Below, in pieces: positions 1 to 8,263 of a stretch of 64,000 bases of DNA. Position 1 is the first letter of the stretch, and the number at the start of each line of letters is the position of its first letter. Below the pieces are notes generated by a model, which made no database searches, was not told the origin of the DNA, and saw nothing but the letters and a program-made list of their open reading frames with translations. A program made the translations under genes and the position numbers. The DNA is from Krasilnikoviella flava (lineage in GTDB: Bacteria; Actinomycetota; Actinomycetes; Actinomycetales; Cellulomonadaceae), in the NCBI RefSeq assembly GCF_900167525.1, contig NZ_FUZQ01000004.1, forward strand, positions 62,001-126,000, read 5' to 3'.

Positions 1-593
1 CGGGCGAAGCCGGCACGCACGAGCGCCTCGTCGTCGGAGCGCGCGCCGATCGTCATGAACCCCGCCAGGCGCAGGCCGGGCAGGGCGGCGACGTCGACGG
101 CGAGCGCGCCGGCCTCGTCCGGCGCGACGCCGGACTTGCTCGCCTCGCCCGAGACGTTGACCTGCACCAGGACGTCGAGCGCGCGACCGTCGCGCTGGCA
201 GCGGGTGGACAGGGCGGTCGCCAGGGCGAGGGAGTCCACGGAGTCGACCGCGGTGGCGGCAGCGAGCACCTGGTTGACCTTGTTCTTCTGCAGGTGGCCG
301 ATGAGGTGCGCCTCGACCTTCCCGGCACCGACGAGGTCCGCCAGGGCGGGCGCCTTCGCGACGAGCTCCTGGACCCGGTTCTCGCCCACCAGCACCGGCC
401 GGACGTCGCCCGCCGCGGCGGCGAGGTCGACGGCGGCCCGCACGCCGGCGAGCACGGTCTCGGCGTCCTGGGTCTTGGTGGCCAGCAGGACGCGGACCTC
501 CCGCGGGTCGCGCCCCGCCGCGCGGGCGGCGTCGGCGACGCGGTCGTGGACGGCGGCCAGGCGTGCGGGGATCCCGGGACACTCGGTGGGCAT
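1..593 (-). CDS. yggS: YggS-family PLP-binding protein, 3' end cut by window edge
   Basis: Pyridoxal-phosphate-binding protein of the alanine-racemase-fold family (COG0325), which helps keep free PLP balanced and has no known catalytic reaction. Read from ATG at 593, about 197 residues are visible before the left edge; family members are usually about 230, so the C-terminus is missing. The PLP lysine lies in LLATKTQ, followed by the family signatures GENRVQE, HLIGHLQKNK, VNVSGEASKSG and GFMTIGAR. It is transcribed away from the YccF gene, with 88 bases between the starts. In actinobacteria this gene often sits beside ftsZ and sepF, but that side is outside the window. Confidence 0.9.
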   Translation of the reverse strand, partial: MPTECPGIPARLAAVHDRVADAARAAGRDPREVRVLLATKTQDAETVLAGVRAAVDLAAAAGDVRPVLVGENRVQELVAKAPALADLVGAGKVEAHLIGHLQKNKVNQVLAAATAVDSVDSLALATALSTRCQRDGRALDVLVQVNVSGEASKSGVAPDEAGALAVDVAALPGLRLAGFMTIGARSDDEALVRAGFA

Positions 594-681
594 GGCGTCA
601 GTCTACGAACCGCCCGGCCAGGGTCGGTTTCAGGGTTGTCCCGGGTGGTGCCGCGCGGGTCGGTGAGGCGAGGATGGACGG

Positions 682-1080
682 GTGAAAGCCCTGCTCAACA
701 TCATCTGGCTCGTCTTCGGCGGCTTCTGGCTCGCGCTCGGCTACGCCGCGGCGGGCATCCTGTGCTGCATCACGATCGTCGCCATCCCGTGGGGCATCGC
801 CTCGTTCCGGATCGCGGGCTACGCGCTGTGGCCGTTCGGGCGCACCGTCGTGGACAAGGCGGAGGCCGGCGGCTGGTCCGTGCTCGGCAACATCATCTGG
901 ATCGTGTTCGCCGGCATCGGGCTCACCATCGGGCACATCACCACGGCGATCGCCCAGGCGATCACGATCATCGGTATCCCGCTGGCGATCGCCAACGTCA
1001 AGATGATCCCGATCTCGCTGCTGCCGCTCGGCAAGGACATCGTGCCCAGCGACGCCCGGTACCCGACGTACCAGCACTGA
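682..1080 (+). CDS. YccF-domain inner membrane protein
   Basis: Small membrane protein of 132 residues made of two YccF-type repeats, each with long hydrophobic segments (about residues 5-30 and 70-100) around a GIPxxIAxxKM-like loop. The internal duplication is visible: NIIWLVFGGFWLALGY near the start is echoed by NIIWIVFAGIGLTIGH near residue 70. Function is unknown in the family. GTG at 682 is chosen because the hydrophobic repeat begins almost at once (MKALLNIIW). It stands alone, divergent from the YggS gene and convergent with the YbaK-type gene 23 bases downstream. Confidence 0.85.
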   Translation: MKALLNIIWLVFGGFWLALGYAAAGILCCITIVAIPWGIASFRIAGYALWPFGRTVVDKAEAGGWSVLGNIIWIVFAGIGLTIGHITTAIAQAITIIGIPLAIANVKMIPISLLPLGKDIVPSDARYPTYQH

Positions 1081-1103
1081 CCGGCCCCGCCGGCCGGGCG
1101 CCG

Positions 1104-1604
1104 TCAGGCGCGCGCGATGGGCGCCGCCCGGCCGCCGGTGAGGCGGAGCAGGTCGTCGGGGGCGAGCGAGACGTCGAGCCCGCGACGCCCGCCCGACACG
1201 TAGACGACGTCGAACCGTGCGGCGGACTCGTCGAGCACCGTCGCGTGCCGCTGCTTCTGCCCGATCGGGGAGATCCCGCCGACGACGTAGCCGGTGGCGC
1301 GCTGCGCCGCGGCCGGGTCGGCCATCGCCGCCCGCTTGCCGCCGACGGCGCGGGCCAGCGCCTTGAGGTCGAGGCTGCCGTCCACGGGAACGATGCCGAC
1401 CACGAGCGACCCGTCGACGTCGGCCAGGAGCGTCTTGAAGACCTGCGCCGGGTCGGCGCCCAGCGCCTCGGCGGCCTCCATGCCGTAGCTCAGCTCCGAC
1501 GCCGGGTCGTGGCCGTACGTGTGCAGCCCGTAGGCGACCCCGGCCCGGTCGAGCGCGACCACCGCGGGCGTCCCGTGCGAGGCGTGCGTCCTCTTCTTCG
1601 ACAC
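1104..1604 (-). CDS. ybaK: YbaK/EbsC-type Cys-tRNA(Pro) deacylase
   Basis: Predicted trans-editing aminoacyl-tRNA deacylase of the YbaK/ProX superfamily (166 residues), which hydrolyses mischarged Cys-tRNA(Pro) in the cytoplasm. Visible family features: TPAVVALDRAGVAY near the N-terminus, ADPAQVFKTLLADVDG with the conserved VFKTL lysine, VPVDGSLDLKALA, and GYVVGGISPIGQKQ. GTG at 1604 is chosen because homology begins at SKKRTHASHGTP; the frame stays open far upstream but overlaps the divergent TauE gene. The two starts are only 31 bases apart. Confidence 0.88.
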   Translation of the reverse strand: MSKKRTHASHGTPAVVALDRAGVAYGLHTYGHDPASELSYGMEAAEALGADPAQVFKTLLADVDGSLVVGIVPVDGSLDLKALARAVGGKRAAMADPAAAQRATGYVVGGISPIGQKQRHATVLDESAARFDVVYVSGGRRGLDVSLAPDDLLRLTGGRAAPIARA

Positions 1605-1635
1605 GGGGCCGATTCTGCCTGAGTAGGGTGGTGCG

Positions 1636-2394
1636 GTGCTCCTCCTCCTCGTTCTCGCGATCCTGGTGGGAGGGGCTCTCCAGCGCGTCACGGGGATGGG
1701 CTTCGGACTCGTCGCCGGCCCGTTCATCGTGCTCGTCGCGGGCCCGCTGGAAGGCGTGCTGTTCGTCAACCTCGCCGGCGCGATCGCGTCCGCGCTCATC
1801 CTGGGCCGCGTCGTGCGGGACGTGGACTGGCGGCGGTACGCCTGGCTGGCCGCCACCTCGGTGGCGGTGATGATTCCCGCCGCCCTGCTGTTGCGCGACG
1901 CGAGCACGGCGGCGCTGGAGATCACGGTCGGCGCCCTCGTCGTCGCCGCGATGACGCTCGCGGTCGTCACCGCCCGGCTGCGGCGCGGCGGCCGCCACCC
2001 CGTGCGAGCGGAGGCGCGCACGCCGCTGCTCGTCACCGGGATCGCGAGCGGCGTCGGGAGCGTGGCCGCGGGCATCGGCGGCCCGCCGGTGGCGGTCTAC
2101 TCCGTGCTCAGCGGGTGGGACCCGAAGGCGTTCGCCGCGACCGCGCAGCCCTTCTTCGCCACCAACGCGCTCGCCGCGCTGATCACCAAGCTGACCCTCA
2201 CGGACGCGTCGTTCCCGCCGTTCGCCGTCTGGCAGTGGGCCGTCGTCCTGGGTGCCGTCGTCGTCGGCCTCGTCCTCGGCGACCTGCTGGCCCCGCGCGT
2301 GCCCGCGGCCGCCGTCCGGCGCGGGCTCATCGTGCTCGCCTACATCGGCGGCACCGCGACCCTCGCCCAGGGGATCGCCCATCTCGGTGGTTGA
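1636..2394 (+). CDS. TauE/SafE-family anion (sulfite-type) exporter
   Basis: Integral membrane protein of 252 residues with about eight hydrophobic segments, of the TauE/SafE family that exports sulfite, sulfoacetate or related organic anions. The duplicated family motifs are visible as GGALQRVTGMGFGLVAGP near residue 12 and GIASGVGSVAAGIGGPPVA near residue 135. GTG at 1636 lies six bases after a TAGGGT box (1624-1629), so the message is probably leaderless. The stop codon lies inside an inverted repeat shared with the convergent helicase gene. The substrate cannot be read from sequence. Confidence 0.85.
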   Translation: MLLLLVLAILVGGALQRVTGMGFGLVAGPFIVLVAGPLEGVLFVNLAGAIASALILGRVVRDVDWRRYAWLAATSVAVMIPAALLLRDASTAALEITVGALVVAAMTLAVVTARLRRGGRHPVRAEARTPLLVTGIASGVGSVAAGIGGPPVAVYSVLSGWDPKAFAATAQPFFATNALAALITKLTLTDASFPPFAVWQWAVVLGAVVVGLVLGDLLAPRVPAAAVRRGLIVLAYIGGTATLAQGIAHLGG

Positions 2395-2424
2395 GCCCGC
2401 CGGGTCTCGGCAGGCTCAGCCACC
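2386..2424. terminator. Hairpin between convergent TauE and helicase genes
   Basis: The arms at 2386-2397 (GGTGGTTGAGCC) and 2413-2424 (GGCTCAGCCACC) pair over 12 bp with a single mismatch (G-T) around a 15-base loop. It overlaps the TauE stop codon and ends just before the helicase stop, so it could terminate from both sides. No T-run follows, as is common for actinobacterial hairpins. Confidence 0.6.
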
Positions 2425-2430
2425 GACACG

Positions 2431-5214
2431 TCAGATCCGGCCCACGTCCACGACGGTGAGCGCGACGGCCCCGGCCTCGTCGCTGGCGGCGAGGTCGACG
2501 ACGGCCGTGATCGCCCAGTCGTGGTCGCCGTCCGCGTCGTCGAGCACCTGACGCACCCACCACGTGCCCGCGGGCACCTCGGCGACCTCGACGCCGTCAC
2601 GAGTGGTCGTCGTGGCACCACCGGGCAGCTCGGCGCCGGGCTCGAGGATCGACAGCAGGCCGGCCGCGCGGGCGGCGGGGCCGATGCCGACCGCGTCGTC
2701 GCCCTGCGCCTCGAACAGGGGATCGAGCGCGGCGGCCCAGGCGTCGCCGTCCCAGCCGTGCGCGCCGTCCAGCGCACCGAGCGCGTCGTAGCTCTCGCGG
2801 GCGGCGAGCTCGACGCGGCGGAACGTCGCGTTGCGCACGAGCCGGCGGAAGGCCCGCGGGTTGCCCGTGACCGGGCGGGCGGGCGCCTCCGCCCCGGCCT
2901 CCGCGAGCTCGCCCTCGACGATCGTGTCTGCATCGTCGTCGACCGGGTTCTGCAGCCGCTCCCACTCGTCCAGCAGGGAGGAGTCGACGCCGCGCACCAA
3001 CTCGCCGAGCCACTCGACGACCTCCTGCACCTCCTCGGTGCGGTGGTCCTCGGGCACCACCTGGCGCAGCGCGCGGTAGGCGTCGGCGAGGTAGCGCAGC
3101 ACCACGCCCTCGGTGCGCTCCAGCCCGTACACGCTCACCAGCTCGGCGAACGTCATGGCCTGCTCGAGCATGTCGCGCACCACGGACTTGGGCGCGAGCT
3201 CGGCGTCGGCCACCCAGGGGTTCGACCGCTTGTAGGTGACGAACGCGGGCTCGAGGAGGTCGGCGAGCGGCCGCGGCCACGTGACGTCCTCGAGCGCCTC
3301 CATGCGCTCCTCGTACTCCATGCCCTCGGCCTTCATCGCCGCGACCGCCTCGCCCTTGGCCTTGCTCTGCTGGGCGTACAGGATCTGGCGGGGGTCGTCG
3401 AGGGTGGCCTCGATGACGGAGACGACGTCGAGGGCGTGCGTGGGGCTCACGATCTCCCGGGGCCCCCGCGAGTCCCCGGAGCGAAGCGAGGAGTCTCGCG
3501 GGGCCGGGGCGTCGAGCAGGTCCATCGCGGCGAGGGCGAACGGCGACAGCGGGGCGTTGAGCGCGAAGTCCCGCGGCAGGTCGACGACGAGCCGCACGCT
3601 GGGACGGTACCCGGACGGTCGCGAGGGGTCGGGCACCCGCACCTTCTCCACGACCCCCGCGACGCGCAGCGAGCGGTAGATGCGGAACGTCTGGCGCACG
3701 TGCTTGGCCTGCTGCGCCTCGGTGTCGTGGTTGGCGGTGAGCAGATGCCGCATGGCCTCGACGGGCTCGACCGACGAGGCCCGCGCGAGCACGTTCAGCA
3801 CCATCGCGTGGTTGACGTGGAACTGGCTGGTCAGGGGCTCCGGGTCGGCGTCCCGCAGCCGCTCGAAGGTGGAGTCGGTCCAGTTCACGGTGCCGGCGGG
3901 GGCCTTCTTGCGCACCACCTTCTTGAGCTTCTTCGGGTCGTCGCCCGCCTTGGCGAGCAGCTTGCGGTTCTCGATGACGTGCTCGGGCGCCATGACGATC
4001 ACCTCGCCCACGGTGTCGAACCCGGCGCGTCCGGCGCGTCCGGAGATCTGGTGGAACTCGCGGGCCGTGAGATGGCGCATGCGCTCGCCGTCGTACTTCA
4101 CCAACGACGTCATGAGGACGGTGCGGATGGGCACGTTGATCCCGACGCCGAGGGTGTCGGTGCCGCAGACCACCTTGAGCAGGCCGCGCTGGGTGAGTCG
4201 CTCCACGAGCCGGCGGTACTTGGGCAGCATGCCGGCGTGGTGCACGCCGATGCCTGCGCGCAGGAACTTGCTCAGCGTCTTGCCGAAGCCCGTGCCGAAC
4301 CGGAACGCGCCGATCTCGGCGGCGATGGCGGCCTTCTCGTCCTTGGAGGCGAGGCTCGTCGACAGCAGCGCCTGGGCGCGCTCGACGGCGTCCTTCTGCG
4401 TGAAGTGCACGACGTACACGGGGGCCCGGTGCGTGGTGACCAGCTCGGCGATGACGTCCGTGAGGGGTTCGACGACGTAGGAGAACGTCAGCGGCACCGG
4501 GCGCTCGGCGCCCGCGACCTCCGCCACGGGCCGGCCCGTGCGCTCCTCGAGCTCCTCGCGCAGGCGGGTCGTGTCGCCGAGGGTGGCGGACATCAAGAGG
4601 AACTGCGTGCGCGGCATCTCCAGCAGCGGCACCTGCCACGCCCAGCCGCGCTGCCGGTCGCCGTAGAAGTGGAACTCGTCCATGACGACCTGGGCGATCG
4701 CGTCGTCCTCGTCGCCGCCCTCGTCGGCCCCGCGCCGCAGGGCGAGGTTGGCGAGGATCTCCGCGGTGCAGCAGATGATGGGGGCGTCGGCGTTGACGGC
4801 GGAGTCGCCGGTCATCATGCCGACGTTGCGCGACCCGAACGCGGCGACGAGGTCGAAGAACTTCTCGCTCACGAGCGCCTTGAGCGGGGCGGTGTAGAAC
4901 GTGCGGCCGCCGCGGCCCGACCGGCGGTTCGCGAGCGCCGCGAACTGCGCGCCCATCGCCACCATCGACTTGCCCGACCCGGTGGGCGTCGCCAGCACCA
5001 CGTGCGAGCCCGTCATGAGCTCGAGCAGCGCCTCCTCCTGGTGCGGGTACAGCGGCCGGCCCGTGCCGGCGGCCCACTCGCCGAACCCCTCGAAGAGGAC
5101 GTCAGGGTCCGGCGCGCCGCCGGTCGGGGCGGGCAGGTACGGCAGCAGCGTGCCGGACGGGCGGGGGGCGGGGGCGGTCTCGGGGGCGGCACCGAAGGAG
5201 GTGGGGGAAGTCAT
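2431..5214 (-). CDS. DEAD/DEAH-box helicase with C-terminal DUF3516
   Basis: Superfamily II helicase of 927 residues, an actinobacterial relative of Ski2/HelY-like RNA helicases. Helicase core: YPHQEEALLEL (Q-region), ATPTGSGKSMVA (Walker A, about residue 80), TAPLKALVSEKF (Ia), VVMDEFHFYGD (motif II, DEFH rather than DEVH), LLMSATLGDT (III), HHAGMLPKYRR, CGTDTLGVGINVP and HQISGRAGRAGFD (IV-VI). From about residue 430 onward is the DUF3516 region, with long helices and WLGELVRGVDSSLLDEW. RNA processing or repair is plausible; the substrate is unknown. Full length, single gene; the APH-like gene ends 48 bases upstream of its start. Confidence 0.9.
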   Translation of the reverse strand: MTSPTSFGAAPETAPAPRPSGTLLPYLPAPTGGAPDPDVLFEGFGEWAAGTGRPLYPHQEEALLELMTGSHVVLATPTGSGKSMVAMGAQFAALANRRSGRGGRTFYTAPLKALVSEKFFDLVAAFGSRNVGMMTGDSAVNADAPIICCTAEILANLALRRGADEGGDEDDAIAQVVMDEFHFYGDRQRGWAWQVPLLEMPRTQFLLMSATLGDTTRLREELEERTGRPVAEVAGAERPVPLTFSYVVEPLTDVIAELVTTHRAPVYVVHFTQKDAVERAQALLSTSLASKDEKAAIAAEIGAFRFGTGFGKTLSKFLRAGIGVHHAGMLPKYRRLVERLTQRGLLKVVCGTDTLGVGINVPIRTVLMTSLVKYDGERMRHLTAREFHQISGRAGRAGFDTVGEVIVMAPEHVIENRKLLAKAGDDPKKLKKVVRKKAPAGTVNWTDSTFERLRDADPEPLTSQFHVNHAMVLNVLARASSVEPVEAMRHLLTANHDTEAQQAKHVRQTFRIYRSLRVAGVVEKVRVPDPSRPSGYRPSVRLVVDLPRDFALNAPLSPFALAAMDLLDAPAPRDSSLRSGDSRGPREIVSPTHALDVVSVIEATLDDPRQILYAQQSKAKGEAVAAMKAEGMEYEERMEALEDVTWPRPLADLLEPAFVTYKRSNPWVADAELAPKSVVRDMLEQAMTFAELVSVYGLERTEGVVLRYLADAYRALRQVVPEDHRTEEVQEVVEWLGELVRGVDSSLLDEWERLQNPVDDDADTIVEGELAEAGAEAPARPVTGNPRAFRRLVRNATFRRVELAARESYDALGALDGAHGWDGDAWAAALDPLFEAQGDDAVGIGPAARAAGLLSILEPGAELPGGATTTTRDGVEVAEVPAGTWWVRQVLDDADGDHDWAITAVVDLAASDEAGAVALTVVDVGRI

Positions 5215-5262
5215 GGTCCGGCCATTGTCCCAGGCCGCGCCCCGCGGGACCGGACCCGGCGG

Positions 5263-6033
5263 TCAGCCGAGGTCCCACAGGTGGCGGTAGAAGGCGATGC
5301 GCGCTTCGTCGGGCGCGATGCCGTAGGCGTCGAAGAAGGCGGGCTCGTAGCCGTCGCCGTAGTTCCACTCCAGGCTGTAGCTCGCCACCGCGAGGTCGGC
5401 CCACCGGTCCGCGACGCCCAGGGCGTCGAGGTCGACGTGCGCGGTCCAGCGGCCGCCGTCGTCGAGCAGCGTGTTGGGGGCGCAGGGGTCGCCGTGGCAC
5501 ACGACGAGCCGGTCGACCTCGGGCACGTCGCCGACCCGGCCGCGGGCGTCGGGGGAGAGGCGGGCGACGCGGTCGGCGACGCTCCACGAGAAGGGACAGT
5601 CGCCCACCGGGAGCGTGTCGTGCAGGGCGCGCAGCCCCGCACCGATCGCCCGCACCGCCGTCTCGGGGCGGGCGAGCCACCGCGGGTCGACGGCGGAGCG
5701 CCCGGCGATGCCCTCCGTGAGCAGCCAGGCGCCGTCGGCGTCCTCGCCGCGGTCGAGCACCCGCGGCACGGGCGTGTAGCCACGGGCCCAGGCGAGGCGC
5801 TCCGCCTCCGCGTCGAGATCGAGCTCCGGCGTGCCCGCCGGCACCCACTTGACGTACCGGTCGCCGTCGGCGAGCCCGACCGCGGTCGCGGGACCGGGGG
5901 GCACCAGGCGGAACGTGAGGCCCCCGAGCTCGTTGCGCCACACCGGCGTGACGTGGTCGTCGCCCGCGAGCAGCGACACGCGGTCGGGCACGACGGCGGG
6001 GTCGGACGGGGCGGCGGCGAGGGCGCGGGACAT
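5263..6033 (-). CDS. APH(3')-like phosphotransferase
   Basis: Kinase-fold phosphotransferase of 256 residues, most like aminoglycoside 3'-phosphotransferases. Key features: YVKWVPAG (ATP-binding lysine region, about residue 60), the catalytic loop CHGDPCAPNTLL (HGDxxxxN, Brenner motif), and DLDALGVADRWADLA, where APH(3') enzymes have a metal-binding DLGxLGVADRxxDLA. Start ATG at 6033. A chromosomal copy with no transfer signature may be a house-keeping kinase rather than an acquired resistance gene; substrate unproven. It is followed by the helicase gene on the same strand after 48 bases. Confidence 0.75.
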   Translation of the reverse strand: MSRALAAAPSDPAVVPDRVSLLAGDDHVTPVWRNELGGLTFRLVPPGPATAVGLADGDRYVKWVPAGTPELDLDAEAERLAWARGYTPVPRVLDRGEDADGAWLLTEGIAGRSAVDPRWLARPETAVRAIGAGLRALHDTLPVGDCPFSWSVADRVARLSPDARGRVGDVPEVDRLVVCHGDPCAPNTLLDDGGRWTAHVDLDALGVADRWADLAVASYSLEWNYGDGYEPAFFDAYGIAPDEARIAFYRHLWDLG

Positions 6034-6065
6034 GCCCCGATCGTCGCATCTGTCGCCCTGGCGCC

Positions 6066-7055
6066 CTACGGCTTTCCGGCCGGTTCGACGGTCGGCTCGA
6101 TCGTCGGAGGTGTGCGCCGGGTCGCGGCCTCGCCCTGCTGCACGACGACGACGCCCGCGAGCACGAGCAGCCCACCCACCAGCTGGACGGGGCGGGGGAG
6201 CTCGCCCAGGAACACCCAGGCGAAGAACACGGCGCTGACCACCTCGAGCAGGCCGACGAACGACGCGGGGCGCGCCCCCAGCCGCCGCCCGGCCGCGACG
6301 CCGGTGACGTACGCGATGCCGGCGGTCACGACGCCCAGTGCCGCGAGCACCGCCCACGCGGGCACCACGGCGCCCGCGAGCGTGACGGGCGCTGCCGAGC
6401 CCGTCACGGGCATGACCCCGACCGCGGCGAGCAGACCGAGCAGGGCGGCGCCGACGACGAGCCCGCCCGCCGCGAGGCTCAGGGGCGGCAGCCCGGTGTC
6501 CGTGCGGGCGTTGAGGAGGAAGTACGCGGAGACGCCGACCATCGCGCCGAGTGCCCAGGCCACCCCGACGGGGTCGAGGCGGGCGCCGGCGAGGTCGAGC
6601 ACGAGGACGAGCCCCGCCGCGGCGAGCGCGATCCCGCCGACCGTCGTGCGGCCGGGCCGCTGCCCGTGCCGCAGCCACAGCCAGGCGACGACGGCTGCCG
6701 GCGAGGAGTACTCGATGAGCAGCGCCGGTCCCACCTGCATGTGCTGCACGGCGGCGAAGTAGCAGAACTGCGTGGCGGCCACGCCGAGCGCGCCGTACGC
6801 GAGCAGGAGCCGCAGATTGCGGCGCACAGGGGACCAGTCGCCGCGCAGGGCGACGACGCCGAACGGCAGCACGACGACGGCTCCGATCGCGACCCGCACC
6901 AGGACGACGGCGCCGGGGCTCCACCCGGTGGCGAAGAGCCCGGCGGCCAGCGGGCCGGACAGGCTGAACGTCACCGCGGAGACGACCGCGAGCGCGAGGC
7001 CCGCCCCGAGCCCGGTGCGCGGCGTCGCGCTGGTGTCAGGCGTCATCTCTGCCAT
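6066..7055 (-). CDS. EamA-family drug/metabolite (DMT) exporter
   Basis: Ten-helix membrane transporter of 329 residues with two EamA repeats (about residues 15-145 and 165-295). Visible landmarks include the N-terminal AVVSAVTFSLSGPLAAGLF, the first-repeat end SSPAAVVAWLWL, and FVGLLEVVSAVFFAWVFLGELP, the glutamate-containing helix typical of RhaT/DMT proteins near the end of the second repeat. ATG at 7055 is used; an in-frame ATG three codons on is equally possible. It diverges from a CGNR zinc-finger regulator gene 39 bases away, which may control it. Confidence 0.85.
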   Translation of the reverse strand: MAEMTPDTSATPRTGLGAGLALAVVSAVTFSLSGPLAAGLFATGWSPGAVVLVRVAIGAVVVLPFGVVALRGDWSPVRRNLRLLLAYGALGVAATQFCYFAAVQHMQVGPALLIEYSSPAAVVAWLWLRHGQRPGRTTVGGIALAAAGLVLVLDLAGARLDPVGVAWALGAMVGVSAYFLLNARTDTGLPPLSLAAGGLVVGAALLGLLAAVGVMPVTGSAAPVTLAGAVVPAWAVLAALGVVTAGIAYVTGVAAGRRLGARPASFVGLLEVVSAVFFAWVFLGELPRPVQLVGGLLVLAGVVVVQQGEAATRRTPPTIEPTVEPAGKP

Positions 7056-7094
7056 GGCTCATGACGCTACGGGCGCCTCGAGTAATGTGTCAAC

Positions 7095-7628
7095 ATGCCG
7101 TTCGCTCATGACACCGCGGCCGAGCTCCGGGCGGCCGTCGCCCTCGTGAACACCGCCGAGCCGCCGGAGACCCTCGGCACGGTCGCCGCCCTCGACGACT
7201 TCTTCCGTGAGCACGGGTACACCGGCCGCCACGACGGCACGGCCGGGGAGCTCGCCCAGGTGCGCGCGTTGCGGCCGCGACTGCGGGCGCTGCTGCTCGC
7301 CGGACGGGACGAGGCGGCCGGCCTCGTCAACGAGCTGCTCGCCGGCGTGCCGGTCCGCCCGCGGCTCGTGCGGCACCCGGGCGAGGACTGGCACGTGCAC
7401 GCGACTTCCGACGACGCGCCGCTGGCCACGCGGGTCGTCGTCGAGACCGCGATGGCGATGATCGACGTCATCCGCGACGACGAGCACTCCCGCCTGGCCG
7501 TGTGCGCCGACACCGGCTGTCAGGGGCTCGTGCTGGACCTGTCGCGCAACCGCTCGCGCCGGTACTGCTCCACCGCCTGCACCAACCGCAACGCGCAGGC
7601 CGCGCTGCGGGCCCGCCGGTCCGGCTGA
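7095..7628 (+). CDS. CGNR zinc-finger (ABATE-domain) transcriptional regulator
   Basis: Actinobacterial DNA-binding regulator of 177 residues. The N-terminal ABATE domain (about residues 10-125) is followed by a CGNR zinc finger: CADTGCQGLVLDLSRN then RRYCSTACTNR, giving the Cys-x4-Cys and Cys-x3-Cys pairs. The eponymous CGNR is CTNR here. The start ATG at 7095 lies six bases after TAATGT (7083-7088), so the message is probably leaderless. Divergent from the DMT exporter at 7055, the likely target by position. No ligand can be deduced. Confidence 0.82.
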   Translation: MPFAHDTAAELRAAVALVNTAEPPETLGTVAALDDFFREHGYTGRHDGTAGELAQVRALRPRLRALLLAGRDEAAGLVNELLAGVPVRPRLVRHPGEDWHVHATSDDAPLATRVVVETAMAMIDVIRDDEHSRLAVCADTGCQGLVLDLSRNRSRRYCSTACTNRNAQAALRARRSG

Positions 7629-7745
7629 GCGCCGCCGTGGCGGCCGACGTATCTGGCCACGCGGGCGACCCTCCCTCCCCCGCGAGGGCGCCAGGCTCAC
7701 CCGGGGCGACGACCCGCCCGGCCCGGCCCCACGAAGGAGGCGGCG

Positions 7746-8198
7746 ATGTCCGTCACGACGAGCAAGGCCCTCGACCCCTGGCCGGTCGTCCGGCCCGGCG
7801 ACCGGTTCCACCCCGTCGGCACGCTGCAGCACCTGCTCAACGAGCACGGCCACGACCTCGAGGCCGACGCGTCGTTCGGCCCGCTCACCGAGGCCGCCGT
7901 GCGCGCCTCGCAGCGCGACTTCGGCCTGGAGGCCGACGGCGTCGTCGGCCCCAGGACCTGGGGTGCGATCGTCGTCACCGTCCGCAACGGCAGCCGCGGC
8001 CATGCCGTGCGCGGTGCCCAGTCCGAGCTCGATACCCGGATCGGTTTCGACCTCGTGGTCGACGGCGTCTTCGGGGCGAGGACCGAGGCCGCGGCCCGGG
8101 AGCTCCAGAAGGCCCTGTCCGCGTTCGGCGTCCTGGTGGACGGCGTCGTCGGCCCCGTGACCTGGCGCGCGATGGTCAGCGGGATGGTCTCGCACTGA
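7746..8198 (+). CDS. Protein with two peptidoglycan-binding (PG_binding_1) domains
   Basis: 150-residue protein consisting almost only of two PG_binding_1 helical repeats (about residues 20-75 and 85-145), each ending in the signature DGVVGPxTW. No signal peptide or catalytic domain is visible, so it may act inside the cell, leave by another route, or work as a small wall-binding module. A near-perfect Shine-Dalgarno AAGGAGG lies at 7734-7740, which fixes ATG at 7746 and contrasts with the leaderless genes nearby. Confidence 0.82.
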   Translation: MSVTTSKALDPWPVVRPGDRFHPVGTLQHLLNEHGHDLEADASFGPLTEAAVRASQRDFGLEADGVVGPRTWGAIVVTVRNGSRGHAVRGAQSELDTRIGFDLVVDGVFGARTEAAARELQKALSAFGVLVDGVVGPVTWRAMVSGMVSH

Positions 8199-8263
8199 CT
8201 CGTCGGGCGGAGGCCCGCCGAGCGTCGTACCTCGTCGTCGAAGGACCGCGAGAAGGCGACGGA

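Noticed and set aside
5263-6033. Acquired aminoglycoside resistance gene
   Set aside because: GC content and packing match the surrounding chromosome and no mobile element is near; kept as APH-like with unknown substrate.
2521-6762. 1413-residue plus-strand open frame
   Set aside because: It is antisense to the helicase, kinase and DMT genes, is extremely rich in Arg/Gly/Ala/His and shows no domain; high GC leaves few stops.
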